A stretch of 5,912 bases of DNA from Candidatus Fermentibacterota bacterium. Lineage in GTDB: Bacteria; JAFGKV01. The stretch spans positions 1 through 5,912 of the forward strand of contig JAFGKV010000035.1 in the NCBI GenBank assembly GCA_016928395.1. The letters run 5' to 3'. Positions 5,763 to 5,912 of the stretch are shown here, piece after piece. The translations under genes and the position numbers were made by a program. The notes under the pieces are model-generated. The model saw nothing but the letters and a program-made list of their open reading frames with translations, ran no database searches and was not told the DNA's origin. How positions within the stretch are numbered: the stretch's first letter is position 1; each line of letters opens with the position of its first letter.

Positions 5763-5791
5763 CTCACTCCCCCTTTGCGGGAATCACCCGC
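5763..5791 (-). promoter_or_regulatory. Ribosome site and small leader hairpin of the vWA-FHA gene
   Basis: The Shine-Dalgarno GGGGGAG occupies 5767-5773, four bases before the ATG. Directly upstream, GCGGG and CCCGC (5777-5791) can form a five-base-pair stem with loop TGATT. The hairpin ends three bases from the ribosome site, so it could modulate access, but it is short. Confidence 0.45.
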
Positions 5792-5833
5792 CGCTACAGG
5801 TTGACACGCCATGGTTCGCTGCCCACCCGCCCG

Positions 5834-5858
5834 TCTCCCTCCCTTTCGCAAAGAGAGG
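5834..5858. repeat. Pyrimidine-rich intergenic element with short hairpin
   Basis: TCTCCCTCCCTTTCGCAAAG contains a CTTT-CGC-AAAG stem and continues into GAGAGG, giving an imperfect longer stem. It resembles the CTCTCCCTCTCCCTTCGCAAA stretch at 3621-3641 next to the other heptamer tracts, suggesting a shared dispersed element. A terminator for a gene off the right edge is possible, but no T-run follows on either strand. Confidence 0.4.
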
Positions 5859-5886
5859 CCGGCTGGGATTCTGCTCGGTTGCTCCG

Positions 5887-5912
5887 TTCGATGTTGGACG
5901 TTCGACGTTCGA
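5887..5912. repeat. Heptamer tandem repeat tract, cut by the window edge
   Basis: Units are TTCGATG, TTGGACG, TTCGACG and a partial TTCGA that runs off the end. Same family as the tracts at 2519, 3567 and 3707. Confidence 0.8.

Noticed and set aside
5801-5829. Plus-strand TTGACA as a divergent promoter
   Set aside because: A perfect -35 match but no -10-like hexamer at 16-18 bases, and no gene follows on the plus strand within the window.
61-5912. DGR template repeat or reverse transcriptase inside the window
   Set aside because: I found no second copy of the variable-region framework on either strand and no reverse-transcriptase motif such as YxDD in any plausible frame; they would have to lie beyond the left edge.

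Overview
The window is GC-rich bacterial DNA with every supportable gene on the minus strand. It reads, in transcription order from right to left: a secreted/membrane vWA-FHA protein (5762 to 3771), a 360-bp repeat-bearing gap, a small module of an MNT-type nucleotidyltransferase, a HicB-like antitoxin and a HicA-like toxin (3410 to 2594), a 175-bp gap with another repeat tract, and a 786-residue membrane Ser/Thr kinase whose C-terminal half is a formylglycine-generating-enzyme-like (FGE/SUMF1, C-type-lectin fold) domain (2418 to 58). The style (receptor-like STPK-FGE fusion, vWA-FHA partner, scattered toxin-antitoxin genes, short intergenic heptamer tracts) resembles large-genome environmental bacteria such as Planctomycetes/Verrucomicrobia or similar phyla. 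The phylum is a guess from architecture, not a demonstrated assignment.

The most interesting signal is the 3' end of the kinase-FGE gene. In its last ~40 codons, invariant residues (Arg, Trp, Ala, Cys, Ser, Pro, Leu, Gly, Phe) are mostly encoded by adenine-free codons. The positions between them are Tyr, Gly, Ser, Ile or Asn, and nearly all are one or two adenine substitutions from AAC/AAT. This is the footprint expected of a diversity-generating retroelement (DGR) variable region. Directly after the stop codon, at the window edge, lies a GC-rich hairpin with a GGGA loop, where DGRs carry their target-site hairpin. The reverse transcriptase and template repeat would lie off the left end and are not visible, so the DGR call is a strong but untested inference.

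The two large proteins look like complementary halves of a phosphothreonine signalling pair. The kinase has a cytoplasmic catalytic domain, one membrane span and an outside FGE-type domain with the putative diversified surface. The vWA-FHA protein has a signal peptide, a probably outside vWA domain with an intact MIDAS, one clear membrane span and a cytoplasmic FHA (phosphothreonine-binding) domain. A plausible reading is ligand capture by a variable ectodomain, kinase activation, and phospho-dependent docking of the FHA protein.

Between them sits the nucleotidyltransferase-HicB-HicA cluster. Here the nucleotidyltransferase reading frame seems to have slipped at a duplicated 12-bp CG-rich repeat, so that it now runs in frame into hicB. 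The gaps hold period-7 tandem repeats (consensus TTCRAYG), a REP-like hairpin and related pyrimidine-rich elements. I saw no tRNA, rRNA, CRISPR array or insertion sequence.
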